The notes under the pieces are model-generated. The model was not told the DNA's origin. It searched no databases and worked only from the letters and a program-made list of their open reading frames with translations. From assembly GCF_000160455.2 (NCBI RefSeq), contig NZ_ACJX03000001.1:754001-818000 (forward strand): DNA of 64,000 nt, written 5' to 3'. A program made the position numbers and the translations under genes. This document shows, piece by piece, positions 8,343-17,350 of this stretch (its first letter is position 1; each line of letters starts with the position of its first letter). This DNA is from Acetomicrobium hydrogeniformans ATCC BAA-1850 (GTDB lineage Bacteria; Synergistota; Synergistia; Synergistales; Acetomicrobiaceae).

Positions 8343-9722
8343 TTATCTTGTATTATATCCGGGCAGTCGAACAATAACGCGCGTCCTTACACCTGGTTTG
8401 CTTTCAATATCGACCTTCCCCTTATGAAGCTCAATGATCCTTTTTACAATGGACAATCCCAAACCAGATCCTCCATAATCTAAGGATCTCGATTTCTCGA
8501 CCCTGTAAAACTGATCAAACACCTTGGGCAGATCTTCTTCTGACACTCCCGGCCCGGTATTTTCAATAATTACAACAATCACTGCCGTTTCTGCGACCTC
8601 ACGTTTAGCCCTTATCACTATCTGTCCGCCATCCTCGTTGTATTTAATTGCGTTGTCTAAAAGATTTGAGAAGGCACGTCGTAATTTTTCCTCGTCGCCT
8701 TTGACCCACAAATTTTCCGAGAGATTGACTTCCATCATGATGCTGCGTGCGTCAGATAAAAGTTGGTAATCCTCTATTAAAGCAGAAAGCAATTCGGTTA
8801 AATGTACGGGCTTTAGATCGAGGCCGGAAAGGGTTTCCAGTGACGACATGTCAAGAAGATCCTTGACCAACCGCTCCATTCGCAACACTTGATTGTTCAA
8901 TCTGAGAAGGTTATCCCTTATCGAAGGAGAAAGGTTATCCATATCCGAAGAGCTAATTTCGCCGATGGCCAATCTTATGGTAGCAAGCGGGGTTTTAAGC
9001 TCATGAGATGTATCGAAAAGAAAGTTTCTCTGTCTCATGAAAGAGTACTGCAATCGGTCAAGCATCTGGTTGATCGTCATCGCCAGTTCGTTAAACTCAT
9101 CCCCTTGCTCATTTACGGGAAGTCGCTGTTCTAGATTCTTCTCGCTTATATCTCGTGCCAAATCTTTCATTTGACCTATGGGCTTTAGTATTTTGCCCGT
9201 TACAAAGTGACTTATGAGGATCAAAATTAAAACAGAAAAAATGAGGCCCAGTGGGATACCCCAAACCAGCTCTCTTATCTCTTCTTCAACCTTTCCCAAG
9301 GAACGACCGACTTGAATGATATAATCTTTATCGCCTAAGAAAACCGGAAAGGCCCTAAGCCTGAACGCTTCGACCTTGCTTTTACCGGAGGCATCGTTTA
9401 CGACTACATCTCTTATGGTGACAGCAGAGCTTGGTTTTACCGAAGGAAGCCTGACGAAGTCTGCCAGGTTTGAGCGAAAGATGACTTCGCTGCTTTGTCG
9501 GTCGTAAATCACGATCCAGTACCCGTCATCTATATGCAAATTGGGTTGTCCTTTTTCGTGTTCCAACAACTCTATAACCTTATAAGCTTCCTCCTCAAGC
9601 ATGGAATCTAAAAGCCTGAACGATTGCTCTACAAACTCATAAAACACCACGCCGGAGAAGAGAAAGCCTGACATCAAACCTGTTCCGACGATGAGAAGCA
9701 TAATCCTTTTTCTTATGGTCAT
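8343..9722 (-). CDS. Two-component sensor histidine kinase
   Basis: A 459-aa transmembrane kinase. Residues 8-30 form the first membrane helix, about 31-152 an extracytoplasmic sensor domain, and about 155-175 the second helix. A HAMP domain follows (LKPIGQMKDLARDIS), then the HisKA dimerisation helix with the phospho-acceptor in FDTSHELKTPL (His240), and an HATPase domain with N box (RAFSNLLDNAIKYN), G1 (ENTGPGVSEEDL) and G2 (GGSGLGLSIVKRI). All ATP-site motifs are intact. The start overlaps the response-regulator stop by 4 nt (ATGA), so the two are translationally coupled. The signal sensed is unknown. The divergent lipid-A-type glycosylation operon next door is a plausible target, by analogy with PmrAB. 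Confidence 0.95.
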   Translation of the reverse strand: MTIRKRIMLLIVGTGLMSGFLFSGVVFYEFVEQSFRLLDSMLEEEAYKVIELLEHEKGQPNLHIDDGYWIVIYDRQSSEVIFRSNLADFVRLPSVKPSSAVTIRDVVVNDASGKSKVEAFRLRAFPVFLGDKDYIIQVGRSLGKVEEEIRELVWGIPLGLIFSVLILILISHFVTGKILKPIGQMKDLARDISEKNLEQRLPVNEQGDEFNELAMTINQMLDRLQYSFMRQRNFLFDTSHELKTPLATIRLAIGEISSSDMDNLSPSIRDNLLRLNNQVLRMERLVKDLLDMSSLETLSGLDLKPVHLTELLSALIEDYQLLSDARSIMMEVNLSENLWVKGDEEKLRRAFSNLLDNAIKYNEDGGQIVIRAKREVAETAVIVVIIENTGPGVSEEDLPKVFDQFYRVEKSRSLDYGGSGLGLSIVKRIIELHKGKVDIESKPGVRTRVIVRLPGYNTR

Positions 9723-10405
9723 TGTTCACCATCTTCGATCATATAACCAACGCTACGTACGGTCTGAATGATTTTATCATTCCCGGCATCACCGAGTTTA
9801 CGGCGCAAATTTTTAATATGAACATCTATAAAATTAGACATGGTAAAGGGATCAAAAGCATCTCCCCATACATGTTCAGCCAAACTGAAACGCGATACAA
9901 CCCTGTTTTTGTTGTATAGCAGAAATTCGAGGATTAAAAATTCTTTTTGGGTGAGATCTATCGGCTCTCCATCTTTCGTGACCTTGCGGCTTACCGTGTC
10001 TAATCTCAGTCCTTTGGCATCCAAAATCGCACTATGCCGACCTTCGGATCTCCTCAATAACGCGCGAACGCGCGCAAGTAATTCGTCGATAGAAAAAGGT
10101 TTTGCCAGATAGTCATCAGCTCCGAGATTAAGCCCTTTGACTTTGTCCTCCACATCCCCCTTTGCCGTAAGCATTAACACCGGAATATTGATCCCACCTT
10201 TTCGTATTTGCTCAAGCAAACTCAACCCATCTATATGGGGCATCATGACGTCCAGTATCACCAAATCGAAGACAGCATCATAAAGCTTATCCATGGCCTC
10301 GATTCCATTGCTTGCAGTATCTACCGTGTAGCGCTCACTGGCCAAGATCTCTCGAAGTTGTTCGAGGAGAGAGGTATCGTCGTCTGCTATCAAAACCCTC
10401 ATCAT
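9719..10405 (-). CDS. OmpR/PhoB-family response regulator
   Basis: A 228-aa protein with an N-terminal receiver domain (acidic pocket IADDD, phospho-acceptor Asp52 in VILDVMMP, switch residue in MLTAKGD, Lys in LAKPF). The C-terminal winged-helix DNA-binding domain includes LTQKEFLILEFLL and FIDVHIKNLRRKLGDAG. Length and motifs are normal. It is the first gene of the kinase operon, with the HtrA-like pseudogene as a former third member. A 14-bp palindrome next to its promoter region suggests autoregulation. ATG 10405 and ATG 10402 are both possible starts. Confidence 0.95.
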   Translation of the reverse strand: MMRVLIADDDTSLLEQLREILASERYTVDTASNGIEAMDKLYDAVFDLVILDVMMPHIDGLSLLEQIRKGGINIPVLMLTAKGDVEDKVKGLNLGADDYLAKPFSIDELLARVRALLRRSEGRHSAILDAKGLRLDTVSRKVTKDGEPIDLTQKEFLILEFLLYNKNRVVSRFSLAEHVWGDAFDPFTMSNFIDVHIKNLRRKLGDAGNDKIIQTVRSVGYMIEDGEQ

Positions 10406-10420
10406 GTCACTCTCCTAGAA

Positions 10421-10434
10421 TAATGTTAACATTA
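10421..10434. promoter_or_regulatory. Palindrome upstream of the response regulator
   Basis: TAATGTTAACATTA is a perfect 14-bp palindrome 16 bp upstream of the response-regulator start, within an AT-rich stretch that also holds a TATAAT-like box on the minus strand. OmpR-family sites are usually direct repeats, so this could equally serve another dimeric regulator. Confidence 0.4.
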
Positions 10435-10770
10435 ATTATATACCAACGACTTGCCAGGTAATTTTGCCCAATTCGTAACCGCAACTTCAAAAATTCGATT
10501 TTATCGGTCGTCCTTCTAGCATCCGCATCGTTATGAGGGTTACTGAAAAAATGACAAGGGAAGCTGTCCCTCCATATTTATATCAATGGCAACCCGATTG
10601 AACGAAGCGTACAATGCAACGAAAGCACCTTGACACAGGAATTTTTATGGGCTCAGGGCGTCAAGATCATCATTTTACGATTCCTCAAAGGCAATCTTCA
10701 CGAAAACTTCATCATAGGGTAGCTAAAATTAGCTTCGCATCTTTGGAATAAATATTTGGAGGGATTGAAT

Positions 10771-10887
10771 TTGTCTAAGGTCTCGGTCATCGTTCCCACC
10801 ATAAACGAGGTCGGAAATATCGATGATCTTATTTCCCGCATTTTCGCGCTAACAGTATTGGCGCCAAAAGTTGCAGGCGGGCCTTGA
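10771..10887 (+). pseudogene. Truncated glycosyltransferase-2 start
   Basis: After TTTGGAGGGA, a TTG at 10771 opens VSVIVPTINEVGNIDDLISR, the classic N-terminus of a GT-A family-2 glycosyltransferase, but the frame ends at TGA 10885-10887 after 38 residues. It lies upstream of a full GT2 gene with a similar but not identical start, so it is a relic of a related gene and not a duplication of it. Just upstream (10555-10725) an open stretch reading SLHIYINGNPIERS and LHENFIIG may be another fragment; I could not assign it. Confidence 0.6.
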
Positions 10888-10951
10888 CAGTAACAAGTTA
10901 AAGCTCGTGCCTGCGCGTTAAGGGAACCATGATTAAGCTCTCCTCAAATTT

Positions 10952-10981
10952 TTGGTACGTTTAGTATATTCGGTATATAAT
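10952..10981 (+). promoter_or_regulatory. Probable promoter of the lipid-A-type glycosylation operon
   Basis: TTGGTA at 10952-10957 and TATAAT at 10976-10981 are separated by 18 bp, about 54 bp ahead of the GT2 start codon. The -10 box is perfect, the -35 acceptable. Confidence 0.5.
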
Positions 10982-11034
10982 GTTTTTCCTTAAAAGTGCT
11001 CCAACTATAATGGGCATCAGGAGATAGATGTGCT

Positions 11035-11775
11035 ATGACAATCGACAAGAAAGATCAGGGTAATTTAATATCGATCGTCATCCCTATAAAGGACGAGGAG
11101 CCTAACATCCTGCCCCTGACCGATGAGATCGAAGAGGTGTTTAGCGACGTAAAGTGGAACTGGGAATGCCTGTGGGTAGATGACGGATCGGTGGACGGAA
11201 GCCATGAGGTCTTAAGAAAATTGTCCAACGACAGGCCGCGCCATCGCGTCATATCCTTCGCAGCAAATGCTGGACAATCTGCTGCCCTTTGGTACGGATG
11301 TCGCGCAGCAAAGGGAGACATAATAGCCACCTTAGACGGCGACGGGCAAAACGATCCCCACGACATACCAAAGTTGGTGGCGTTAGTGGCAAGCGGCAAA
11401 TGCGACATGGCAAACGGCTACAGGCAAAACAGGAAGGACAATTGGGTCAGGCGCATATCGTCCCGCATAGCCAACGGCTTTCGAAATGCAATGACGGGAA
11501 AGGCCGCAAGAGACGTCGGCTGTTCTACAAGGGCATTCAGAAAAGAGTGCGTTCCGTATTTCCTCCCCTTCAAGGGGATGCACCGTTTTATACCCACCCT
11601 TGCAACGATTTATGGCTTTACTATCGCCGAAGTGCCAGTAAATCATCGCCCCAGGACGAGGGGAAAGACGAAGTACTCCATATGGAACAGGCTATGGGTG
11701 GGGATATTCGACACTTTTGGGGTTTTATGGATAAGAAAGCGCGCATTTAGGGTTAAATTACGAGAAGACAAGTAA
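11035..11775 (+). CDS. Family-2 glycosyltransferase (ArnC/DPM1-like, polyprenyl-phosphate sugar transferase)
   Basis: A 246-aa GT-A enzyme. It shows the N-terminal nucleotide-binding start ISIVIPIKDEEPNI, the acidic pair in WVDDGSVDGS, the catalytic metal motif LDGDGQNDP, and the RGKTKYSIWNRL segment typical of dolichol/undecaprenyl-phosphate sugar transferases. It has no C-terminal membrane pair, so it is a short DPM1-type form. It most likely loads a sugar onto undecaprenyl phosphate on the inner membrane face for the ArnT-like enzyme two genes downstream. It is the first gene of a three-gene operon, 11 bp from the next. The sugar cannot be told from sequence. Confidence 0.85.
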   Translation: MTIDKKDQGNLISIVIPIKDEEPNILPLTDEIEEVFSDVKWNWECLWVDDGSVDGSHEVLRKLSNDRPRHRVISFAANAGQSAALWYGCRAAKGDIIATLDGDGQNDPHDIPKLVALVASGKCDMANGYRQNRKDNWVRRISSRIANGFRNAMTGKAARDVGCSTRAFRKECVPYFLPFKGMHRFIPTLATIYGFTIAEVPVNHRPRTRGKTKYSIWNRLWVGIFDTFGVLWIRKRAFRVKLREDK

Positions 11776-11786
11776 GGTGATAGTTA

Positions 11787-12065
11787 ATGCACATGAACGG
11801 TCTGTTGATCCTGGGCTTTGTCGCACAGGGGCTTTTTGGAGCAAGGTTTTTCGTGCAGTGGCTTGCAAGTGAGAAGGAAAAACGAAGCGTTGTTCCCTTT
11901 TCCTTTTGGATATTGAGCCTCGTAGGGGGGATATTGCTTTTCATATATGCTACAGCAAGGCATGACCCCGTTTTCATGGTTGGGCAGGCCAGTGGGGTAT
12001 TCATCTACATACGAAACATATACTTCATCCTAAGAGAACGTAAAGAAATTGTCCACGCAAAGTAA
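11787..12065 (+). CDS. LAB_N-domain (lipid A biosynthesis N-terminal) membrane protein
   Basis: A 92-aa protein with three membrane helices (LLILGFVAQGLFGARFFVQW; PFSFWILSLVGGILLFIYA; MVGQASGVFIYIRNIYFI). The FFVQWLASEKEKRSVVPFSFW core is the hallmark of the LAB_N domain, found alone or fused to lipid A enzymes. Such stand-alone proteins sit next to ArnC/ArnT-type genes and may act as small transport or partner subunits. It is placed between the GT2 and GT39 genes and overlaps the latter by 17 nt. The start is ATG 11787 or ATG 11793; AAGGTGAT lies upstream. Confidence 0.85.
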   Translation: MHMNGLLILGFVAQGLFGARFFVQWLASEKEKRSVVPFSFWILSLVGGILLFIYATARHDPVFMVGQASGVFIYIRNIYFILRERKEIVHAK

Positions 12066-13536
12066 AACTTCCTCACGCAGGCAATTCCTCTTCGTAATCC
12101 TTTTAGCATTGCTTGCCTCCATAGCCTTTCAGGGAAGCAGGGGCTTATACGAGACCACCGAAGGAAGGTACGCTGAAGTAGCCCGCGAGATGTTGCGCAG
12201 CGGAAATTACCTTGAGCCGACACTGCTTGGCCTTCCGCACTGGAGTAAGCCTCCGCTGACCTATTGGGCCATAGCTCTCGGGTTGAAGATCTTTGGCCTC
12301 AATGCCTGGGGCGCGCGGTTTTACCTGGTCATCTCATTCGTATTGACTGTTATATGCGTATGGAAGATAGCGCAAACCTTGTGGGATAAAAAAAGTGCTT
12401 ATTTGAGCGCGGTGGTATATACAAGCAGCTTAATGCCCCTGGTCTCCTCAAACGTCGTCTCTACGGATACACTGCTTGCCCTGTGGGAAGCTTTGGCGAT
12501 CTTTGCCTTTTGGAAGGCCGTTAGGACTCAAAGCAAAAGATGGACCGTCCTGGTATGGCTTTTTTTGGGAATGTCTTTTATGACCAAGGGTTATCCTGGA
12601 CTTCTTCCGCTTTTGGGAATAATTCCTACACAAATTTACCTTAGGAAGGCTAGGGGCGCCCAAGTTCCTCGTCTTCTGACCGCAAGTGGAATGCTCACTT
12701 TCATAGCGCTTGGATTAGGATGGTATATTTTTGAAGCCATAAAGCACCCATACCTGGTGCCCTATTGGTTGGGCCACGAAGTGGTGGGTCGTTTTTCCGA
12801 AGAAAGCGAATTTCATAATCCTCACTTTTACCAGGCCTTTGAGATATACATTCCCACGCTGATATTCGGCACTTTGCCATGGAGTGCGTTGTTAACATGT
12901 AAATTTAAGGCCACAAAGGACATCGTGAAATCGGCACTGTCGAAAAATGCCTTGTTCAAAAATCCTCAAAACCTGTTTCTTTTTTCTTACACGCTGCTAT
13001 CGCTGGTCCTGTTTTTCATGGCTAAGTCCAAGCTCCAGCTTTACATATTGCCGCTTTTTCTTCCCCTGTCCTTGATCATGGGACGGGCACTGGCGGCCTT
13101 TTTAGATCTCAACGTGATAAAAAAAGGAAGCATAATACGAATCCTTACCATATCCAGTTGCATCTTCATCGTGGCGCTTAAGGCCCTTTCGGGTACTTCC
13201 GTCGTCTCCTCACCCCACGACATGAAAAGGCTTAGCGCGAGCATTGATGAAGCCGTCGCTGCCAGGAGTTTTCAGCTTCTTGTAGTCTACGACAAAAAGC
13301 TGAACGGTCTTGTCTTCTATAAAGACGAGATATTGGATCACATAAACCCCGGCATGTCGGACCAGCTGTCAGAAAAGGTCATTGCAGCGTTTCGCAATGG
13401 CAAAACACCGGTAGTGTTGCTTCGGGCAGACAATGTAGACTTGGTATCAGATGCATTGAGGCGATCAGGAATACCCATTACCGTAAAAGACCTGTATGGA
13501 GGTTGGATGCTCATCACCTGTGAGCAACGATCGTAA
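12049..13536 (+). CDS. ArnT-like GT39-family membrane glycosyltransferase
   Basis: A 495-aa multi-pass protein starting at TTG 12049 (overlapping the LAB_N gene). The first helix (FLFVILLALLASIAFQG) leads into the periplasmic loop ETTEGRYAEVAREMLRSG with the D/E-x-x-x-R-Y motif of lipid-A aminoarabinose-type transferases, then LPHWSKPPLTYW. About ten further helices follow. GT39 enzymes move a sugar from undecaprenyl phosphate to an outer acceptor such as lipid A. With the GT2 and LAB_N genes this is a short lipid-A-type modification operon; no genes for making the sugar nucleotide are in the window. The final ~100 residues are soluble. Confidence 0.85.
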   Translation: MSTQSKTSSRRQFLFVILLALLASIAFQGSRGLYETTEGRYAEVAREMLRSGNYLEPTLLGLPHWSKPPLTYWAIALGLKIFGLNAWGARFYLVISFVLTVICVWKIAQTLWDKKSAYLSAVVYTSSLMPLVSSNVVSTDTLLALWEALAIFAFWKAVRTQSKRWTVLVWLFLGMSFMTKGYPGLLPLLGIIPTQIYLRKARGAQVPRLLTASGMLTFIALGLGWYIFEAIKHPYLVPYWLGHEVVGRFSEESEFHNPHFYQAFEIYIPTLIFGTLPWSALLTCKFKATKDIVKSALSKNALFKNPQNLFLFSYTLLSLVLFFMAKSKLQLYILPLFLPLSLIMGRALAAFLDLNVIKKGSIIRILTISSCIFIVALKALSGTSVVSSPHDMKRLSASIDEAVAARSFQLLVVYDKKLNGLVFYKDEILDHINPGMSDQLSEKVIAAFRNGKTPVVLLRADNVDLVSDALRRSGIPITVKDLYGGWMLITCEQRS

Positions 13537-13579
13537 TCGAGCAATAACGAAACCCCCATAAATTAAAACGCTAAAAGCA

Positions 13580-13607
13580 GGACAGACGTCTAAAACATCG
13601 TCTGCCC
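13580..13607 (+). terminator. Rho-independent terminator of the glycosylation operon
   Basis: GGACAGACG pairs with CGTCTGCCC (one mismatch) around a 10-nt loop and is followed by TTTTTATTTTT. It lies 44 bp after the ArnT-like stop. Confidence 0.8.
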
Positions 13608-13641
13608 TTTTTATTTTTCATCAACTTTCTACAAAAGGGTA

Positions 13642-13705
13642 TTGCATTTTTGAAAGAGGCGTAATATAATGATCACAAACAATCATAAATGATCAAAAAC
13701 AATCA
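13642..13705 (+). promoter_or_regulatory. fru promoter with tandem FruR operator
   Basis: TTGCAT (13642-13647) and a perfect TATAAT (13665-13670) are 17 bp apart. Directly after the -10 box come two direct copies of GATCAMAAACAATCA (13671-13685 and 13691-13705), 20 bp apart, i.e. on nearly the same face of the helix. A DeoR-type repressor bound there would block transcription start, so autoregulation by FruR is the simple reading. Confidence 0.75.
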
Positions 13706-13716
13706 AGGTGATGGCA

Positions 13717-14490
13717 ATGTTCGCAGAGGAAAGAAGGGCCGCCATAATAAGCAAGATCAAATCGGGCGCTCCAATATACGTGGCAGACCTGGTTCAAGAG
13801 TTCGGCGTCTCCGAGGCTACGATACGTCGGGACCTGGCAGTTCTTGAAGACATGAACCTGCTCAAGCGGACTCACGGCGGGGCCGTTCCTCCCAATTACG
13901 GCCTTGAACCCACTTTTCAAGAGAAGGAAATTCAAAACCTTAACCTCAAAGCAGCTATCGGAAAAATGGCCGCATCCTTAGTAAAAGAAGGAGAAACTGT
14001 GTTGCTTGATGCTGGCACCACTACCTTGCAGATCGCCTCAAACCTTCGCGGACGCAATGTGACAGTCGCCACCAACTGCATAGATGTTGCAAATGTATTC
14101 CTCGACGATCCTTCGGTAGAGGTGTGGTTATTGGGCGGAATCCTGCGAAAGGGCCCCCGATCCCTTGTCGGATTTTTGACCAACCAAGCGTTAAAGGCCC
14201 TTCGCTTTGACAAGGTTTTTCTGGCAGCAAATGCCATTGACGCTGATTTCGGCGTTACCACGCCAAATATGACGGAAGCCGAGACAAAGCGCCATATGCT
14301 CTTCGCCGGCAAAAAAAAGATACTCGTCGCAGACCATTCAAAGATAGGCCTGGAGGGCTTGTGCAAGATATGTGATCTCAACGAACTTGATTTATTCATC
14401 ACCGACGACAAGGGAGATGAAAGAAAGGTCGAGCAATTAAAAAGAAAGGTAAAAGTAATTATCGCTAGCGAAGGGAGCGATGAAAGGTGA
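13717..14490 (+). CDS. fruR: DeoR-family fructose operon repressor FruR
   Basis: About 257 residues. The N-terminal DeoR helix-turn-helix reads IYVADLVQEFGVSEATIRRD, followed by RTHGGAV. The C-terminal sugar-phosphate sensor domain contains VLLDAGTTTLQIASNL and KKILVADHSKIG. The ligand is expected to be fructose-1-phosphate, the substrate of the next gene's enzyme. ATG 13717 is preferred because AAGGTG lies 6 nt upstream; GTG 13708 and ATG 13711 are too close to it. The stop overlaps the fruK start (GTGA). It is the first gene of a four-gene fructose operon, and the repeats just upstream are its likely operator. Confidence 0.92.
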   Translation: MFAEERRAAIISKIKSGAPIYVADLVQEFGVSEATIRRDLAVLEDMNLLKRTHGGAVPPNYGLEPTFQEKEIQNLNLKAAIGKMAASLVKEGETVLLDAGTTTLQIASNLRGRNVTVATNCIDVANVFLDDPSVEVWLLGGILRKGPRSLVGFLTNQALKALRFDKVFLAANAIDADFGVTTPNMTEAETKRHMLFAGKKKILVADHSKIGLEGLCKICDLNELDLFITDDKGDERKVEQLKRKVKVIIASEGSDER

Positions 14491-15431
14491 CATCTATCGT
14501 AACGGTCACCCCAAACCCTGCAATAGACCACACCATATTTATCCCTAACTTCACGGCAGGAAGGGTAAACAGAGTCAAAAAGGAGCGCAAAGACGTCGGG
14601 GGCAAGGGTTTCAACGTGGCTTCTTTTTTAAAGGACTACGGCATAGAAGAAGTAGTTGCTACAGGTTTTCTGGGCAAGCACAACAAAGAGTTGTTCGAGC
14701 ACTTCCTTGCAGCCAGAGGGATAAAAGACGAATTCGTGCTTTTAGACGGAGAAACGCGCACCAACATCAAGATCGTTGACGAGCAAAAAAAGGAGATAAC
14801 GGACATAAATTTTCCCGGGCTTCAATGCGACGAAAAAGTGCGCGCCAATTTACAAAAGATATTAACACGATTGGCCGAAAATAACGATTATTTCGCCCTC
14901 TGTGGCAGCCTTCCTCCCGGCATAGACAACGATTTTTTTGCCGAAGTTACATCCATACTTAAATCCCTGGGCAAATTTGTAGCTTTAGACACGAGTGGCC
15001 CCGCATTGAAAAAGGCCTTGAAATCGAAGCCTGACCTCATAAAGCCCAACATCGCAGAATTTTGCGAGATCTTTGGCCTCTCAAATCCCTCCTTCGACCA
15101 AATCGTAGAGGGCTTAAAAAAACTACTTTCCCTGGGTATCAAAACCGTATGTCTCTCCATGGGCGAGAAGGGAGCTTTTTTCGCTGAAGACCACACCCTC
15201 ATACAGGCCATACCTCCCAAGATCGACGTTTTGACCACTGTTGGCGCCGGAGATGCAATGGTAACCGGTTTAATTGCAGGTGCGGTAAAAGGAGAAGCTC
15301 TATTGGAACGGGCTAAACTAGCGACGGCTTTTTCCCTCTGTGCCCTCACAAAATTGGGAACGGAACGAACGACACGGGAAAGAGTCCTGTCCGTTATTGA
15401 GAAAATTTCCGTAAAGGAGGTCAAGATATGA
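14487..15431 (+). CDS. fruK: 1-phosphofructokinase
   Basis: A 314-aa PfkB-family sugar kinase that converts fructose-1-phosphate to fructose-1,6-bisphosphate in the cytosol. It shows the substrate-binding N-terminus TVTPNPAIDHTIFI, the GGKGFNVASFLKDYG motif, and the catalytic anion-hole motif TVGAGDAMVTG near the C-terminus. Length is usual for FruK. It starts at GTG 14487, overlapping the fruR stop, and its own stop overlaps the EIIA start, so translation is coupled through the operon. LacC-type kinases are similar, but the PTS fructose context decides for FruK. Confidence 0.93.
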   Translation: MTSIVTVTPNPAIDHTIFIPNFTAGRVNRVKKERKDVGGKGFNVASFLKDYGIEEVVATGFLGKHNKELFEHFLAARGIKDEFVLLDGETRTNIKIVDEQKKEITDINFPGLQCDEKVRANLQKILTRLAENNDYFALCGSLPPGIDNDFFAEVTSILKSLGKFVALDTSGPALKKALKSKPDLIKPNIAEFCEIFGLSNPSFDQIVEGLKKLLSLGIKTVCLSMGEKGAFFAEDHTLIQAIPPKIDVLTTVGAGDAMVTGLIAGAVKGEALLERAKLATAFSLCALTKLGTERTTRERVLSVIEKISVKEVKI

Positions 15432-15892
15432 ATATCAAGGATTTATTATCGGAAGGAAGGATACTGCTCGACTTAACGGCCGACGCAAAGGAGGATGTCT
15501 GGAGGGCTCTGGCAAACAAGATGTATGAGGATGGGATAGTCGCAGATGTAGAGGCATATTTAAGGGATGTGGCCGAGAGGGAAAAACAGGGGACTACGGG
15601 AGTCGGATTCGGAGTTGCCATACCTCACGCTAAATCCGATGCAGTAAAGGCTGCCGGCTTAGCTATGGCCAGGACCACCCAAGGAATAGACGCAGCATCC
15701 CTCGATGGGACAAAGGCCGACATCTTCTTTCTGATCGCTGCGCCAAAGGATGCGGATAAAGTTTATCTGCAAGCCCTTTCTAAGCTCGCAAGGTTGCTTA
15801 TGCACGAAAACTTCAGGGAGTCGCTGAGAAACGCCAAGTCTCCCCGGGACGTCTTGGACGTCATCGAAAGACAAGAAGAACAGATGAGTTAG
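15428..15892 (+). CDS. fruA: PTS fructose-type EIIA protein
   Basis: A 154-aa single-domain EIIA of the fructose/mannitol class. The phospho-accepting His67 sits in [14 protein letters not shown]. It takes phosphate from HPr and passes it to the EIIB cysteine encoded next. Its start overlaps the fruK stop (ATGA), and an AAAGGAGG RBS lies within the fruK end. In this organism IIA is a separate gene, unlike fused FruA forms. The symbol is a family-level choice. Confidence 0.9.
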   Translation: MNIKDLLSEGRILLDLTADAKEDVWRALANKMYEDGIVADVEAYLRDVAEREKQGTTGVGFGVAIPHAKSDAVKAAGLAMARTTQGIDAASLDGTKADIFFLIAAPKDADKVYLQALSKLARLLMHENFRESLRNAKSPRDVLDVIERQEEQMS

Positions 15893-15911
15893 AGGGAAGG
15901 AGGAAACAAAG

Positions 15912-17282
15912 ATGGCAAAGATAGTTGCTGTAACAGCTTGCCCGACAGGAATTGCCCATACTTACATGGCAGCAGAATCTTTGAAGGTTGGAGCAGAAAA
16001 GTTAGGCCACGAAATCAAGGTCGAGACAATGGGGTCGGCGGGTTCCGAGAATAAGCTAACGAATGAAGATATAGCCCAAGCTGACATCGTCATCATCGCA
16101 GCCGACACAAACGTAAATACGGAGAGGTTCGCAGGGAAACCAATATACATGACATCTACGGGAATAGCGATCAAAGATGGCGTTGCCGTGATAAATGAGG
16201 CATTGAAGAAAGCCACGGTTACCATGGAAAAAGAGGTCGCCAAGATAGAGGAGATGAAGGCTCAGCGATCGGCACAAAGGTCTGGAGTATATAAGCATCT
16301 AATGACTGGCGTGTCCCACATAATCCCCATAGTTGTGGCCGGAGGGCTGTGCATTGCCCTCTCCTTCGCCTTCGGAATACATGCTGCAGAAGAAGAAGGC
16401 AGCTTGGCAGCAGCGCTCATGAGAATAGGCGGCGGAGCGGCGTTTGCCCTCATGGTCCCGGTCCTTGCCGGTTATATCGCCTATTCCATAGCCGATAGAC
16501 CAGGCCTTACTCCGGGCCTCATAGGCGGTATGCTCGCCAATCAAATAGGCGCAGGTTTTCTCGGGGGTATATTGGCAGGTTTTATCGCCGGTTATATTAC
16601 GCTTGGGCTTAAAAAATCCATAAAACTCCCGAAAAGCCTGGAGGGGCTCATGCCCGTTTTAGTCCTGCCTCTTTTATCTTCTCTGGCAACGGGATTGCTC
16701 ATGATATACGTTATAGGCACGCCGGTAAAAGGCATAATGGACTGGCTTACCGTGAGCCTTAACAATATGAGCACCGCTAACGCAGCTATTTTGGGATTGA
16801 TACTTGGAGCAATGATGGCCGTCGATATGGGAGGCCCTGTCAATAAGGCAGCTTACGCCTTTGCCGTGGGTCTTCTTGGGAGCAACACTTTCGAGCCCAT
16901 GGCCGCGGTTATGGCCGCAGGTATGACGCCTCCATTGGGAATTGCTTTGGCCACGTTCATCGCAAAAAATAAGTTCACAAAAGAAGAAAGGGAAGCCGGC
17001 AAAGCTGCAGCGGTCCTTGGAGTGTCCTTTATAACTGAAGGAGCTATACCCTTTGCCGCCGCCGATCCTTTGAGGGTAATACCCTCAATCATTGCTGGCT
17101 CAGCCGTCACTGGAGCACTTTCCATGTTCTTCCGCTGTACACTCAGAGCTCCCCATGGAGGTATTTTCGTCCTCCCCATCCCGAATGCCGTCGGAAATCT
17201 TGGTTTTTATATAATAGCCATAATCGCCGGAACTCTAGTAACGGCTGCCTTGGTAAGCGCACTGAAACCCAGGAAACAATAA
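15912..17282 (+). CDS. fruB: PTS fructose-specific EIIBC permease
   Basis: A 456-aa membrane permease. The N-terminal EIIB domain (about 1-100) carries the phosphocysteine Cys10 in [17 protein letters not shown]. After a charged linker ([15 protein letters not shown]), the EIIC domain (about 130-455) has some nine helices and the motifs [17 protein letters not shown] and [16 protein letters not shown], which are characteristic of fructose permeases. It imports fructose as fructose-1-phosphate, matching FruK. RBS AAGGAGG. It is the last gene of the operon and is followed by a very long terminator hairpin. Symbol use for EIIBC varies. Confidence 0.93.
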   Translation: MAKIVAVTACPTGIAHTYMAAESLKVGAEKLGHEIKVETMGSAGSENKLTNEDIAQADIVIIAADTNVNTERFAGKPIYMTSTGIAIKDGVAVINEALKKATVTMEKEVAKIEEMKAQRSAQRSGVYKHLMTGVSHIIPIVVAGGLCIALSFAFGIHAAEEEGSLAAALMRIGGGAAFALMVPVLAGYIAYSIADRPGLTPGLIGGMLANQIGAGFLGGILAGFIAGYITLGLKKSIKLPKSLEGLMPVLVLPLLSSLATGLLMIYVIGTPVKGIMDWLTVSLNNMSTANAAILGLILGAMMAVDMGGPVNKAAYAFAVGLLGSNTFEPMAAVMAAGMTPPLGIALATFIAKNKFTKEEREAGKAAAVLGVSFITEGAIPFAAADPLRVIPSIIAGSAVTGALSMFFRCTLRAPHGGIFVLPIPNAVGNLGFYIIAIIAGTLVTAALVSALKPRKQ

Positions 17283-17292
17283 AAGCTAAACA

Positions 17293-17349
17293 TACCTTAA
17301 ACAAACAAAGAGGTGTCCTTTGCGGACACCTCTTTGTTTGTTTAAGGTA
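17293..17349 (+). terminator. Terminator with a perfect 26-bp stem after the fru operon
   Basis: Positions 17293-17318 pair perfectly with 17324-17349 around the 5-nt loop TTTGC. The core is GAGGTGTCC/GGACACCTC flanked by CAAACAAA/TTTGTTTG, so the right arm supplies the T-rich tract. The stem is longer than usual for a terminator and could work in both directions. Confidence 0.8.
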
Positions 17350-17350
17350 G

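Noticed and set aside
13671-13705. CRISPR-like direct repeats
   Set aside because: Only two short copies with a 5-bp gap, sitting on a promoter; an operator is the better reading. No CRISPR array or cas gene was seen in the window.
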